In this document: positions 46,881 through 58,579 of the stretch, one piece after another
Position numbering within the stretch: the stretch's first letter is position 1
How the letters are laid out: every line of letters starts with the position of its first letter
Origin: Cylicocyclus nassatus
Lineage: Eukaryota > Nematoda > Chromadorea > Rhabditida > Strongylidae
Assembly (NCBI GenBank): GCA_958299035.1
Contig: CATQJL010000223.1
Coordinates: 50,326,302 to 50,390,301, forward strand
DNA: 64,000 nt
Direction: 5' to 3'
Program-made: the position numbers and the translations under genes
Notes under the pieces: generated by a model
The model's input: only the letters and a program-made list of their open reading frames with translations
Database searches by the model: none
Told to the model about the DNA's origin: nothing

Positions 46881-49719
46881 AATGCCAGTTCAACTGCTCT
46901 TGCGCTCTAAACTGGGTAAAGTGGAAATACTATCATATTATTTTGCAATAAGAAAAAAGAAAGAGCAGATCTATGACAAAAAATAGATATTCTAGACGAT
47001 GCTTGTATGAGTCGTCATGTCTTCAGAAATTTTGCCTTCCCCTCCCCTCCCTTCAGCCCAGAAAAAAAGGATAAGAAATCGCGCTCTTACCATTACCTTA
47101 AAAAGGTGTTGTTGATTTCCACTGTTTGCCTTTTCAAAATAAAATCGTTCGAGCATTTTGAATTTTTCAAATTTCATCTTTGCCTGTTCATAAAAAAGAG
47201 GCTCATCTCTTCCATTTAGCTCAAGCTTCTCAACCCGATGGATGGAAATTTTGCAATTTATATAACCACAGGTCCTTGGCAAAAAAACACACCATCCCGC
47301 GTTCTAACATCAAAAGCAGCATCAAAGGTGGTCAAATTTGCCGAAATTTATTGCCAGAAATTTTTTTATGAATTTAGTTTCTGAACAATTTAATTCCAGT
47401 TTCGAACTTCATAAATGTTAAATTAGAACTGTGACTGCTGATACAGGGGGAAGTAGCCAGCATGTTTTAGGAGAATTCCAGGCTGAACAAGGCCCCGTTG
47501 AAATGACTTCGATTTTCTCACTCATAAAGTGAGCTTATTCATTTTTTTCATGCTTTTCAGCTTATTCATGAAAAAAAAAGGAATTAAACGCTAAGAAATC
47601 TCCACGATGTTTTCTTGAGTGCATTTCCCTCGCAGAAAATAGGCCATCTTTTGAAAAATATTGCTAAGACTCACAAAAAAAGAAAAAAGAAGGGTTATAC
47701 AGGAACACATTTGAGACTACTCACCTGGAGAATCACCAAATAATGAGAGATATCAACGCTGTGCTCTAAGATGTACTCCTTCTCCAAGAAAAAATTATAC
47801 CATCACTGCTGTCATATGAAAGATGGTGCCTAGACTCAACCAAGAAAAAGAAAAGGGAAAAAGATTTTGGGAGTTGCGGCTGTGTGGCAAGATTGATGCT
47901 TATCGTGAAACAAGTCAAGTGTTTTACTCAGACTTTTCGCACCTTTATAGACGTGCAAACGTATAGAAAAAAGGAAGAAATAGGGCCTCGTTGTACCTGG
48001 TTTTACTGGTTTCTGAGAATGATTACGTAAAATCAGAATCCATAATGGTTAGCAATCAGAACAAGATTTATGAAGAGCATTCACCAGCGAGCAAATTTCC
48101 GAGAACAATTCTGAGATCAGCCTTGTCCACCGCTATTATTTCCACAAAGGGCAAAAAGTAAATGCCGAGAGATCAAAATTTGGTATGTAATCTCAGCCAT
48201 ATTTCAAATTACTGAATTTCCTAACGTTAGCTACATATCTTTCCTAGGTATCAACCCTACAATCGAAGAGATTCATTTGCTAGCTTATTTTTCATGTATA
48301 CTGGGTTTTTCTTTGAAATAAAGGAATAGGCGGAAGCACTGAAAATATGCAGCAGGAGAAAGCACGAAAAAGATGATGAATTCCAAAAATAGAAAATAAC
48401 CTTTTGAGATTTTGGAGTTGGATTGTCGGCTATGCATGTTCGAATAATTTGTACAAACGTTAATATAGATATCTTTGATAATCTAGATTGACGAATCTGC
48501 CTCGCACAGCATGCACAGCAATTGTCCTAAATATGATTTTGAAGCTATTTGATTTTATTAGTGTTATTTCGTAGGGAGATAGACGTGCTACAAAGTGCAG
48601 GTAGGAAAAAATGGAAAAAGAAGGTAGCTGGAAAAAGTATGAGAAAGAATTCAAAGAATGTGATGGAAACCCAAAAAATGTTGTAAAATACTACTCGAAA
48701 AATCTCAAAGATAGAAAACCCACAAATATTTCATAGGCCAAGAATTTTGCGCACACGAGGACAAAAAGTTTATAACTCGTTGATTTCCCATCGTTAAAAC
48801 TTTGAATGATTTACAAGTTTGAAAAGTTTGGGTAGCAAAAGATGCCAAATTTATATTAAAAAATGATTTGGCTTAGCACAATAGAAGACACTTGTGAATT
48901 TTAATAATCTGTTATAATTTGAGGGGAATCACGTCAAATCGAGATAAAGTCTACACATTCCAGGAAAAACCAGAATCAATTTTTGCTCTCTCTTGCTTAG
49001 CAATACTTCCACTTCTGCAAAATTTGATAAAAATATGCAGTAAACAGCTCCAGAGTGGCGATTCGACTGGCAGCCCGAGTAAGATTTATTACCCATCATC
49101 TTGGAAACAATCAATCAAGGTAATAAACTGCTCTTCAGATTTTATTCCCCTTTTTGTAACAAAATTACAGGTTTGAAGTAAAACTTGTCAGATACAATGT
49201 GTTTTATTCGAAATAAAATTATAGGTCCGAAGTAAAACTGGTTCAGTAATATGTTTCGTTTTAAACTGCTCTATGCAGATACCTCATATATTTAGTGTAC
49301 TCATAACAAGATCAGAATGATATTGTGAACCTTTCTTTTCAAAATCATCAGATTTGAGAAAGATAGAAGCTTTGCACAACATACAAATTGGCTCAATTAC
49401 TTGACGGAACATTTTGGGGCTATAATCAGAAACAACGAAAATGCGAGATGAAAACACTGAGGAGATCAACTTCATTCACTTTGCAAGAGAAGTAAATAAT
49501 TAAATCTGTTCCAAGATTAGAGCATAGACTGATACACGTCATTCTCGCGAGCGTAAGACCCAAAAAAAGACTGCTTTTAAGAAATCCATTCTTCCATCGC
49601 GAAGGCTTGCGCAGTGGCCTTGATTTGGAAGTAAAAGGGCAAAGCACTTTATGTTCTGCCCGGATGATTTTCAAGAGAGGTCTAAAAAAGCGATTTTTTT
49701 CACGTCGTTAGAAAAAATT
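46881..49719. other. Nothing recognised
   Basis: AT-rich DNA upstream of the host gene. Short frames on both strands lack domains or splice context. Confidence 0.4.
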
Positions 49720-50755
49720 CTGGGAGTTATTGACGTGTTTGATCAAGCTTTCTCGCTGTGTCTTTTACCTTGTTACCTAATCCTTGAACTTTTCCATAAA
49801 GATTTTTCATCAGTTTTTTCGCTCTAATAAGTCATACACTTCTTATTCCAAATAGACATTAGGAAACCATTCGATAGAGCAAAGCAAGCTCTATAGGATG
49901 ACACTTATGCTTTTGCACCGGCTTCGATCCACCTTAAGTTCAAAACCAAAATCTAAAAAGTTTCGGATGCCCAGAAAAAAATTAGTTAAGTCTTCATTCA
50001 GAAAAGTCCTATAGATCTCTCACTCGTTCACGCATCTACACACCACATCAAACACTCATATGTGCTACTGGTGTATTTTTCTATTGGCTAGAAATCAAGA
50101 AATCGAAAACTTCCATGTTTTCACCAAATAATGTGTGCTATTCTTACAATAATAATTGTATACTACAAGCCCTTAGAAGTACAACCAAATTTTTAGCTCT
50201 CTATGAGCTCTAGTTCCCGAGAAATACCGAAGTTAGCTTTCCTCATTCGGGCTCCGGGCAAGCTTAACCTAGCATTTCTCGGTAACTAAAGCTCATAAAG
50301 AGCTAAAAAGTTACGGTTGTACTTCCAAAGTTTCGTAGTATACAATTGTTAGTGTAAGAACAGCATAGCATCACTTTGGTAAAACATGGAATTTTTCGTT
50401 TTCTTGATATCTAGCCAATGAAAAAAGACCTCAACATCAGATATGAGTGTCTGTTGTGAAGTGTATATGCGTGAGCGAATGAGAGATTTGTGGAACTATT
50501 CTGAGCGAAGTTATTAAAAATTTTCAATTTTCTGTGCATCCGAAACTCTTCAGATTCCGATTTCAAACTTGAGGTGGATCGAAGCTGGTGCAAAAGCACA
50601 AACGCCATTTTACAGAGCTTGCTTCGCTCTATCGAATGGTATTCTGAAGTCTATTTGGAATAAGACGTGCATGACTTATCATAGCGAAAGTTTAAAAATG
50701 AAAAGACTTATAGGACAACCTTATACCTACAAAACTAGAATAACTCTCAAATTAC
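49720..50755. mobile_element. Kilobase-scale foldback, centre near 50240
   Basis: Arms of roughly 450 bp are mirror images: CCATTCGATAGAGC, CTTCGATCCACCT, TTCGGATGC and AGAGCTAAAAAGTT blocks appear in inverted order on the two sides. The outermost similarity (GGGAGTTATT / AATAACTCTC) fades at about 49720 and 50755. No target duplication is obvious. Confidence 0.75.
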
Positions 50756-51039
50756 AGAAAATATCCAGACATTTTGATGAGCACACCTAACCCTCTTCTT
50801 TTTCCCCCTTACACTTTCCCCAACAATTATTGATCGGGTGTATAATTTTTGGCTGAATATATAGACGCTTCCGGTTAGCATGTTGAGTCAACCAGAAAAT
50901 TTCAACATCAAATGCTTGTAAGCTGAAAATTTTGCGTTCAATTCGTTTGAAGCATTTTGGAAACTAAAGTATAGGGAAGTTCTCAAATGCGAACAAACTC
51001 AACATTTTTCTTTTATGTATGTAGAGTCTCTTTTGTGAG

Positions 51040-52010
51040 CGTACCAGAGCTGTGTCAGCAGTGTGCCAGCGCCACGCCAGCACCATTGCTATGCCAGTGT
51101 TGTGTTAGCGTCGTGCTGGAACTCAAGTGCACGCTCCTCGCATCGGTCAACGGGCGATCCGGCACGACATAGCACGACGCTGGCACGGGCAACTCCAAAC
51201 GCAGGTAGCCAAATTACTCAGGCTTTCGTACATATCTGTAATTTCTTCGTGCCAGCGTTCTGCCATGGGTTCCGCTATTCAAAAAAAAAAAACATTTCTC
51301 TTAATTTCGTCATACCAGTAGATGTGACGTTGTCCTCTCGAAAGATTCACTTACTTTTTCCTATTGCATTCCTTTTGATTACCTGCTGAAGTAATTTAAT
51401 CCTTTATTTATCTACATAAAAACAGAAAAACGCTATATGTCGAAATGACTTTTTTGCGCATTCCCTCTAAAGTCGACATTTTATTCCACGTGAATTGTTA
51501 GCTTTGCTATTAGTGGAATTGTTTCCTTATGTCTTCATCTGTATTTGTGTTTTTCGTCTTTGCCGTGCTCCTCAACTATCGTTGAGGGAGAGCAAAAAGG
51601 ATGTTTCAACAAGCAAAAGTCCGTAGATCTTGAACCAATCATAGGTCATTAATGCTAATCAATTCACAACCATAACTGTTTGTGATGGGCCCACCTGGCC
51701 CCTTAAAAGCATTAGAGCTACAAATATACATGCCTGTTCAATTTTCGATACAAAATATATAAAATTTTGGCTCTTTTCAAAAGCCAGGTGAATTTCGATA
51801 CTTGAGTGGACTCAATCAAGATGAAGATTCATATCTTGATGTTGGGTCCAGAGTTGCCGTGCTAGCGCCATACACCATTGCCATTCTAGCGCCGTCTCGT
51901 TCACAGATCAATAGAGTGCGGGTGTGCACGGGTTTTGACACGGTAGTGGCACGGCGCTGGAACGGCACGCTAGACGCTGGCACAAGGACAATTCTAAACG
52001 CTTCCTGAAT
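51040..52010. repeat. Two diverged copies of a GC-richer repeat
   Basis: 51040-51215 and 51850-52005 share GTGCTAGCGCC/GTGCCAGCGCC-like words and the ordered end CGCTGGCAC(G/A)...AA(C)TCYAAACGC. Between them the DNA is AT-rich without a gene. Confidence 0.5.
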
Positions 52011-52542
52011 CAAGCGCATCAGCCCAGCTACATGTCTTAGAATTTCCACTCAAAATTTTATGATTTCGCCTTGATGTTTTCAATCCATGTTTTTCGAAGG
52101 CTCAATTCTTGCCCATAAAACCTCTCTTCACTTGGCTTTTAGAAATTGCTTAGATTTCAAATCAAACATTTTTTTGTTTGTAACTCACTATTCGTGCGTG
52201 TGTCCCTTTGGAGCTCTCAGCATGATGTAGATAAAATTTGAGAGAGCCATATCCCAAGAATACGAAAATTTTGTACTTATTGTTAGTTGCGAAGCGTATT
52301 TTTACCATGATACATCTACAAAAGCTCTTCAAAAAGGTATAATTTCTATTTAGTACATAGGATGGTGGAGTTGAAGAAGACTCTTGAACTGCGACGTGAT
52401 GTTGACATTGCTTTTCAAACGTCCTAGGATATACTCTAGAGATAATGGGTCTGTTTTTGATTCCCTAGATCAAAACTGTTTCGACCATAGTCATACTTTG
52501 TACCATGAATGCAATTTTTGAAAAAAAAACGGGAATAAAAGA

Positions 52543-52925
52543 CACACACTCTCAGATATAGAAGGCAAGAAAAAACAAGAACTGTCTGCAGAAGATGGAG
52601 AAAAGAGATCGCCGAGAATTTTAAAAAATGCCGCACTTTTCATTTGAAAATATTACTCTCTAGCCTTCAGAAAACCTATATTTCATAGTTCACCATGGTC
52701 AGCCTCCCTGACTCCTGTAAAATCAAGCTCTTCAGATAAATCGAAGTCGTCCAAATTCGTGAGCTCTTGATTGTGTTGACTCATGAGATTGTGACACTCT
52801 CTGAGGCAGGCCCATATTTGCTTTGTCCTTGCTCCACATCAGAAACACACACTCAGACGTGAAAGGCAAGAAAAAATACGAATTGTTTGTAGAAAAGGTG
52901 AGGAGAAAAAATGTATGATCGAGCG
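52543..52925 (+). repeat. Direct repeat pair of ~75 bp
   Basis: ACACACTCTCAGA...GAAGGCAAGAAAAAA...CGAATTG/AGAACTGT...TGTAGAA at 52543-52615 recurs at 52845-52925, about 300 bp apart in the same orientation. Confidence 0.55.
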
Positions 52926-53405
52926 AAAGATTTCCTCGGACAAATTACGTTATTAGATTTTGCTGTTTGTATTTTATGAGTAATAGTGTAGTTCAAGGTT
53001 ACTATGAGCTCTTACATAGTGGCATCGATTTTATCGCACCGGTAATATTGCAAAAAAAAAACATCGAATTACATTGTTTGTAGATGTACACAATAACAAT
53101 TAGGCAGATATCAGTTATCAGCTAACTCACATATTGAGGAACCAGTACGTTCCCGTGTACGGAATGGAATAAAAGTCGAGGTTTTAAATTCTTCTGAGCA
53201 AAGCACTGGATCGTTTGCAAAAAAGCCAATGATTTGATTTTACAAGTAAAATCATCTGGGATAAGTACGAAGACAGTTATAGCGAAGTGTTACTTTCAAT
53301 CATTCGAAGGAAGCGTCTCACCAGAATTCTCTTGGGATTTTTGCAAACTACGTGTGCAAAAAGAGAATCAAGAGAATCATCTTTTTGCGTTAAAATAGGC
53401 AACTA

Positions 53406-54084
53406 CAGGGGGTCCCAAAAAAATGTTTCGAACGTTTGATCGTTAATATCTCTCTTCCCAAGAAGTCTTTTGCCTTGCTTTAGGGACCGTTTTGTAGAGC
53501 TGGCTTCAACTTAGATTTCCATTATAGAACGAATCACCCATCTCTCTTCATTACTGTAGGATTACGGTAGAAACTTGAAACATATGGTGTCAATGTGGAA
53601 AAAGCTGCCGTTTCAAAATTTTTCAAAAAATTGTGAAAACTTGTGTAATAGGGTTTTTATAGACGCTGAGTTCAATACTCAACTATTCACAAGATTACGA
53701 AGCTTTCTAAACGGTGTAATCGCACTTTTTAGGAACATTGAAAAAAAGGCCGCTACCTCTCACCTGGCATAACTCTTCAATGAAGCATCATAATAAGTTG
53801 GGAACTTTACAGTTATAATCAGCAATTCTAATTAGCCTGGTGTAAAAGTTTTCAGGCTGTTTTGTTTCCTTTCTGAGGCAAAATATGGCCTTTCATGGTT
53901 CAAAACCCTCTTTGAAGTTTCTACAGTAACCCTACAGTAATGAAGAGAGATGGGTGATTCGTTCTATAATGGAAATCTAAGTTGAAGCCAGCTCTACAAA
54001 ACGGTACCTGAAGCAAGGCAAAAGACTTCTTGGGAAGAGAGATATTAACGATCAAACGTTCTAAACATTTTTTGGGACACCCTG
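53406..54084. mobile_element. MITE with CAGGGGGTCCC ends, TA duplication
   Basis: CAGGGGGTCCCAAAAAAATG at the left mirrors CATTTTTTGGGACACCCTG at the right, with long near-identical arms (over 150 bp). TA is present on both flanks. TACAGGGTGTCCCAAAA is a common mariner-type terminus. Confidence 0.85.
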
Positions 54085-55503
54085 TAGATAAACTACTTCC
54101 AAGAAAAACGGTCTAAGGTCTGGGGTTAGATCTCAATGTGACCTAGAATTGTAAAAAGCACCTTGTTGGCATGACAGGTTAGTTACAGTTAGTGAAGGCA
54201 TAATCATGGTTAGTAACACAAATGCAAGAGGCTGAGAATGATCAATCTATACTCGATCTGGCAAGAAGCGGAGAGTGATAGAAGTGCAGTTGAAAAGCTC
54301 GATGAAGACCAAGCATTGAACTCCTAAACAAGGATATGCAACGTTCTTAACACATCTATGGAAGCTAATTTCCTACGAAAAACAAAGTATTTTTACTGCA
54401 AACAATATATTTGGTAACAGACCAGCCGTCCTGAAGTGCGACAAAAAATGAATTGAAAGTTGCCAAAAACATTTTTTTTCCTAATTTACGATGACATAGA
54501 TTAAACCCACCTGTACGTTCGCCACACGGTCTGAAAGCCCAGTACTTACTCGCTTTTAATCTAATTTCCAGATGCAAGATTTGTTAACAAAAACAAAATC
54601 GTTTACAACGCGCCATTTTAGACTACGCAGTTTCAAAGTGGCAAGTCTTTCACTATATGACGGTATAAACATCTTGGGTAATCGGTATTGGGAAAACATC
54701 TGTATGTACTATTCGAGTACATACTTTTTGTACTCTCTCAAGTTCAATCGCATTCTTTTTAAGGAACGGATTCCGAACGGGTGAAGCGTAATCAAGGTGA
54801 GAAAAAACATAGGTTCCATACAATCGCACCAATAAAGCAGAATCGTTGCTGTGCACGTTTCTTAAGAGCATGAACAACGATGCCCATGATTTATTGATGA
54901 CTGATTCGTAATGGCTGGAAAACTTGAGTGAACTATCAATGAATTAGCGCATTTTTAGTGTTTAATTACAATCTAAAATAGCAGATTTCTAGGAGGGGGG
55001 GAGGGGGACATTCAAAATCGTTGCCAGAGCTTTCAAACTCAAAATAGATTCAAAACAGAATGCTGGAGGTCAGAAACCCGCGAAAATGCAAGTAATCGCA
55101 TTTCGTGAATATTTCGAACAATGTTTCACCAAAACCCGTCAAACTTATCAAGTGTTAACTCAAGACAGAAAGTTAGCCTTTTGTCTGGTATTTTTCGATA
55201 TTCGCATAGCTGTAAATTGGACAGGCGGTCGTGTCAGTGACCTTTAGAGAAATCGCGGCTCTTGACCGTCTGTCCCGTAGAAGCAAAGTAGACGAGCGTC
55301 CGGCTCTACCTTATTTTAGCCGCTGGATAAGACACTTCAAGAAGCAGGCGTCGCCTGAAAGGAGACGTATTTAAACGCGACAGGAAACTGATAAATCGCC
55401 AGCACGCGCCGAAACGCGCTCCATGCGCCATCTTGAGCTCGGTTTTCTCGACATGAGCCTTACAAATGGGACTTAGACATTAGTATAATAATATCCGTAA
55501 AAA

Positions 55504-55970
55504 ACTTACAAGGAATGCATGCTTAGTCGAAGTGGCGCCTTTAGATGGGATGTACACCATATAGGACATAAAATGCTAATTCCATATCTGCCTTCCTTAT
55601 CTGCAGAACGTCTACAGAAGAGGAGTTATGAGCGCTTTATGGACCAAAAAATTAAATGTTGTAGCAGAACCGTAATACTTTTTCTAGCTCTCTAATGGAA
55701 CTGTGATAATCATCAGAGAGCTTTGTTTGAAAATACTCCAGAATAAAAAATATACCGTACTGGGTGCATTATTTGAGAGCTAGTAAGATTTCAACAACTC
55801 TATCCAGAATGCTCATTTTATTTTTGGCTAAAAAACGCTCATAGCTCCTCGTCCATAAATGTTCTGCAGATAAGGAAAGCAGATTTGGAATCTGCTTTTT
55901 ATGCCCTCTAATATGGTATACATCTCATTTGGAGAGGCCACTTCGACTAAACAAGCTTCCCTTACAGTAT
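55504..55970. mobile_element. Foldback element, family A copy 2
   Basis: Arms containing TTAGTCGAAGTGGC, GATGTACACCATAT and TTATCTGCAGAAC mirror each other around 55735. The same arm modules occur in diverged form at 6845-7325. Confidence 0.72.
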
Positions 55971-56825
55971 AATACAACTCTGGTGAGACACTGTCTTTGA
56001 GATCGACTTTTCCAACTTTTGACGTATCATCGGATAGAGTAAGCGGTGCTGAACTCAAATCTGACAACGAAAGCTAAGTAAAAACTTTTGTAGAAAGGAA
56101 CAATGGTGCGGCACTTCCGACCCTTTTATGTCGCCGCGCAGCATATTGGTTTACAAGCATACTATCAGATGCATTCTTGCAACTGGTTTCGTCGACCAGA
56201 ATAGAATGGGGGAATTTTTGAATTTATTGCATGGCACTGGCGCAACATTGCGTTCAAATTGCAGATCTAAACGTGCAATAGCGCCCATTGTTGATACGAA
56301 AGCAGGCACGGCTATTTGCACGATCTTTCTTTTCGCGTTAACAAGAACGAAGACTTTAGTATTTTTGCTGGTAGGTTAGTCTTGTAAATTCTCTTCTTAC
56401 TCTACACTGCAGGCTTTGCTGCAAGAGACTATGGTTATCGCGGTCATGTGAGAAGCGAGACAAAGGGTGAAGGAGTTTGGAATACAATATGATGACTATT
56501 CAGCTCGCATCTGCGCGTCATTCCAAGCATTTTTAACGCGAGACTGGACTCCCACATGGATGGACAAAACTGAGTGAGATGACGGCATCGCTCGGAGACA
56601 AAGAAGTTGACGAACATATGGAATTGCTATAAGCGTGTTTTGAGCTTCATGAGTCGTTAGCTCTTGTATGTAAATGATATTATTTGCTACCCAAAGATGA
56701 ACAAGCATTTCCCACTTTCTCACTTTGCGGAATAATAAGGAAAGTGAAGTATCAAAAAATAACAAACTTCACCCTATTGACCGACTCCTCCCACTCCCTC
56801 AAACATATCCATAAATATACAAAAT

Positions 56826-57167
56826 TCAGTTTGTGAGTAAGTATGTTTTACGAGCTATGTTTCGAGCATGAGTAGTAGTAGAGTATGCTTGGACGCTTAA
56901 CCCGCCGTAGTATGGATAAGTTGCCAAGCACATGCTCAGATATTCACCATTGACGATTGCAGAGGAACCGCCCATATTCTTGCTTCGTGACAAGATTCTG
57001 TCCTGGCGTTGACTCGACCCCACCGGATAACTGGTCGGGATTGTCCCGATATTTGTTGCAACGAAGTGGTTGTGCTGTAGTTGAACTGCACACTCATTCT
57101 CGCAATTATTGAATGTTTGGCTAGTGTCCGTCATAAATGACATTTCCGGTCCCTTCCGGGTAGGCAC
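56826..57167 (-). CDS. Uncharacterised coding-like frame next to the GC-rich-TIR element
   Basis: An open frame continues upstream of its first ATG to about 57206 and ends at TGA beside 56826. Its product is polar with four cysteines (a CENEC pair) and tyrosine/serine-rich stretches such as YPYYGGLSVQAYSTTTHA, quite unlike the lysine/phenylalanine-rich translations of AT-rich noise here. No domain is recognised. It could be a terminal exon of a host gene disrupted by the insertion at 57225, or a relic. I see no clear acceptor just upstream. Confidence 0.3.
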   Translation of the reverse strand: MPTRKGPEMSFMTDTSQTFNNCENECAVQLQHNHFVATNIGTIPTSYPVGSSQRQDRILSRSKNMGGSSAIVNGEYLSMCLATYPYYGGLSVQAYSTTTHARNIARKTYLLTN

Positions 57168-57224
57168 ATATTTTCGTTTTTCAATCGTATTGTTGCCCCG
57201 TCTATCTTCGGTTTTTCAAGTTCT

Positions 57225-58573
57225 CAGACACTGGAAGCGGACGAGCCGCGGCCTTTAAAAGGCCTTTTCGGCCCGCCCGCGGCCTTATTTTGGGGGCGTG
57301 GCCAGATCGCGGCTGACCCGCGGCCCTAATTTGAAGGCGTGTTCTGAGTACGGCCGACTCGCGGCCGTTGTCCATTGCAGCGGCCGACCCGCGGCTCTTG
57401 CTTTGCTTTCCTCACCAGCGATATACAAATTAAAGTTAGTCATGATCTCGTAATGATCACTGACGTAGTTTCCATTCAACAAGAGCGTTGGTGCTCTTCG
57501 GTTCTTTCGTTTGGACATTTTTCGTTGGACATGTTTCGTCCTCGCAACAGCACCGTTCCTGCTAGAGTCAGGCCAGGTAGGAAGAATGTACGAGCAAGAG
57601 TAGCACTTAAAGCACATTTTAGGAACAGTCGCAAGAACTTCGCACTCTCCCGAACAGCCAAGAAGGTTATTAACGAAATCATCCCTTTACTACTGTATCA
57701 GCCGGGGCACAATTCACATGGATAATGCCGCCAAATTGATATCAAATTATAAAATATCAAATTATAATCATGTGTAAATAACGCGGGTGGCAGGGACGAA
57801 AAGTTGAAAGATCTTCCTTCAGAAATAAAAGATGTACTTATAGGTAACCATGAGATCAATCTCCATTGTTTCTCATTTGGTTTTCAATCGTTTTATTCCA
57901 GACTTTGCGCAGGACGCTTTAGGTTACGGACACGAGGACAATGACAATACGTGGAGCCCGAGTAATGTGAGTTGATATACAAACTTGGCTACTTCAGCGA
58001 TCAAATGTTCCAGAAACAGAAAAGGAAGACTGTGGATGTGCCCGAGGAAGAATCGAAAGAACAAGTAATGTGAGTTCGCATATATATTATTGGCTACTTC
58101 AGCGTTATCCAAATGCAGAGGTAGAAAAAAAAGCTTTGGTCGAGGCTGCCGAAGACAACATCGAGATGAGATGACGAAACATATTTGCGCCTTTGAGAAC
58201 AATGGGAGTAGAACAGCGCAAGAAGGATATCATCATTTTTTTGTAGATTGTTTGATTCTCTGTTTATGATTGTGACTATTTTTTATGTATATTCTGGACA
58301 CAGAAGATAAATGAGTTGTCATGAATATGTGATTGTTCTGTTGTCTTCATGTGCTAAAAGAAGCAGCTAAAATTTCCATTCTTGGAAGTGCTAGAACGAT
58401 TTAATAAGAGCCAATACAGCCGAGCCGCAGCCCTTTCCCGGCGGAGCCGCGGCCCACTACGGTCGAGCCGCGGCTCATTTACGGCCGCGCCGACTGTCCA
58501 TTCACGGCCGGCCCGCGGGAGCTGCGATTGCCCGGCCGGAACTGGGCCGCGGCTCGCCCGCTCCCAGTGTCTA
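57225..58573. mobile_element. GC-rich-TIR transposon carrying a gene
   Basis: Inverted termini start CAGACACTGGAAGCGGACGA at 57225 and mirror TCGCCCGCTCCCAGTGTCTA ending at 58573. They continue as about 170 bp of GC-rich repeats built on CCGCGGC/GGCCGACCCGCGGC units. Flanking direct repeats AGTTCT (57219-57224 and 58574-58579; 7 of 8 if shifted to AAGTTCTY) look like a 6-8-bp target duplication. The interior is AT-richer and holds the spliced gene described separately. No transposase is recognisable. Confidence 0.78.
57531..58174 (+). CDS. Unrecognised 140-residue protein encoded inside the GC-rich-TIR element
   Basis: Five exons, 57531-57694, 57794-57843, 57902-57966, 57998-58069 and 58103-58174, join in one frame from ATG to TGA. 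The four introns (99, 58, 31 and 33 nt) all begin GT and end AG; the last two share GTGAGTT and TTGGCTACTTCAG. The N-terminal 45 residues are very basic (MFRPRNSTVPARVRPGRKNV...). Residues about 43-77 form a likely amphipathic helix (KKVINEIIPLLLDEKLKDL). The remainder is acidic, with a CGC motif and a charged end (AEDNIEMR). I recognise no domain. Frame continuity across four splices argues against chance, but 31-33-nt introns are below the usual nematode minimum, so the model is tentative. It could be a cargo or accessory protein of the element. Confidence 0.5.
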
Positions 58574-58579
58574 AGTTCT

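Noticed and set aside
52200..52700. Possible gene at frames around 52436-52636
   Set aside because: Low-complexity, phenylalanine/leucine-rich translation of AT-rich DNA overlapping a direct repeat.
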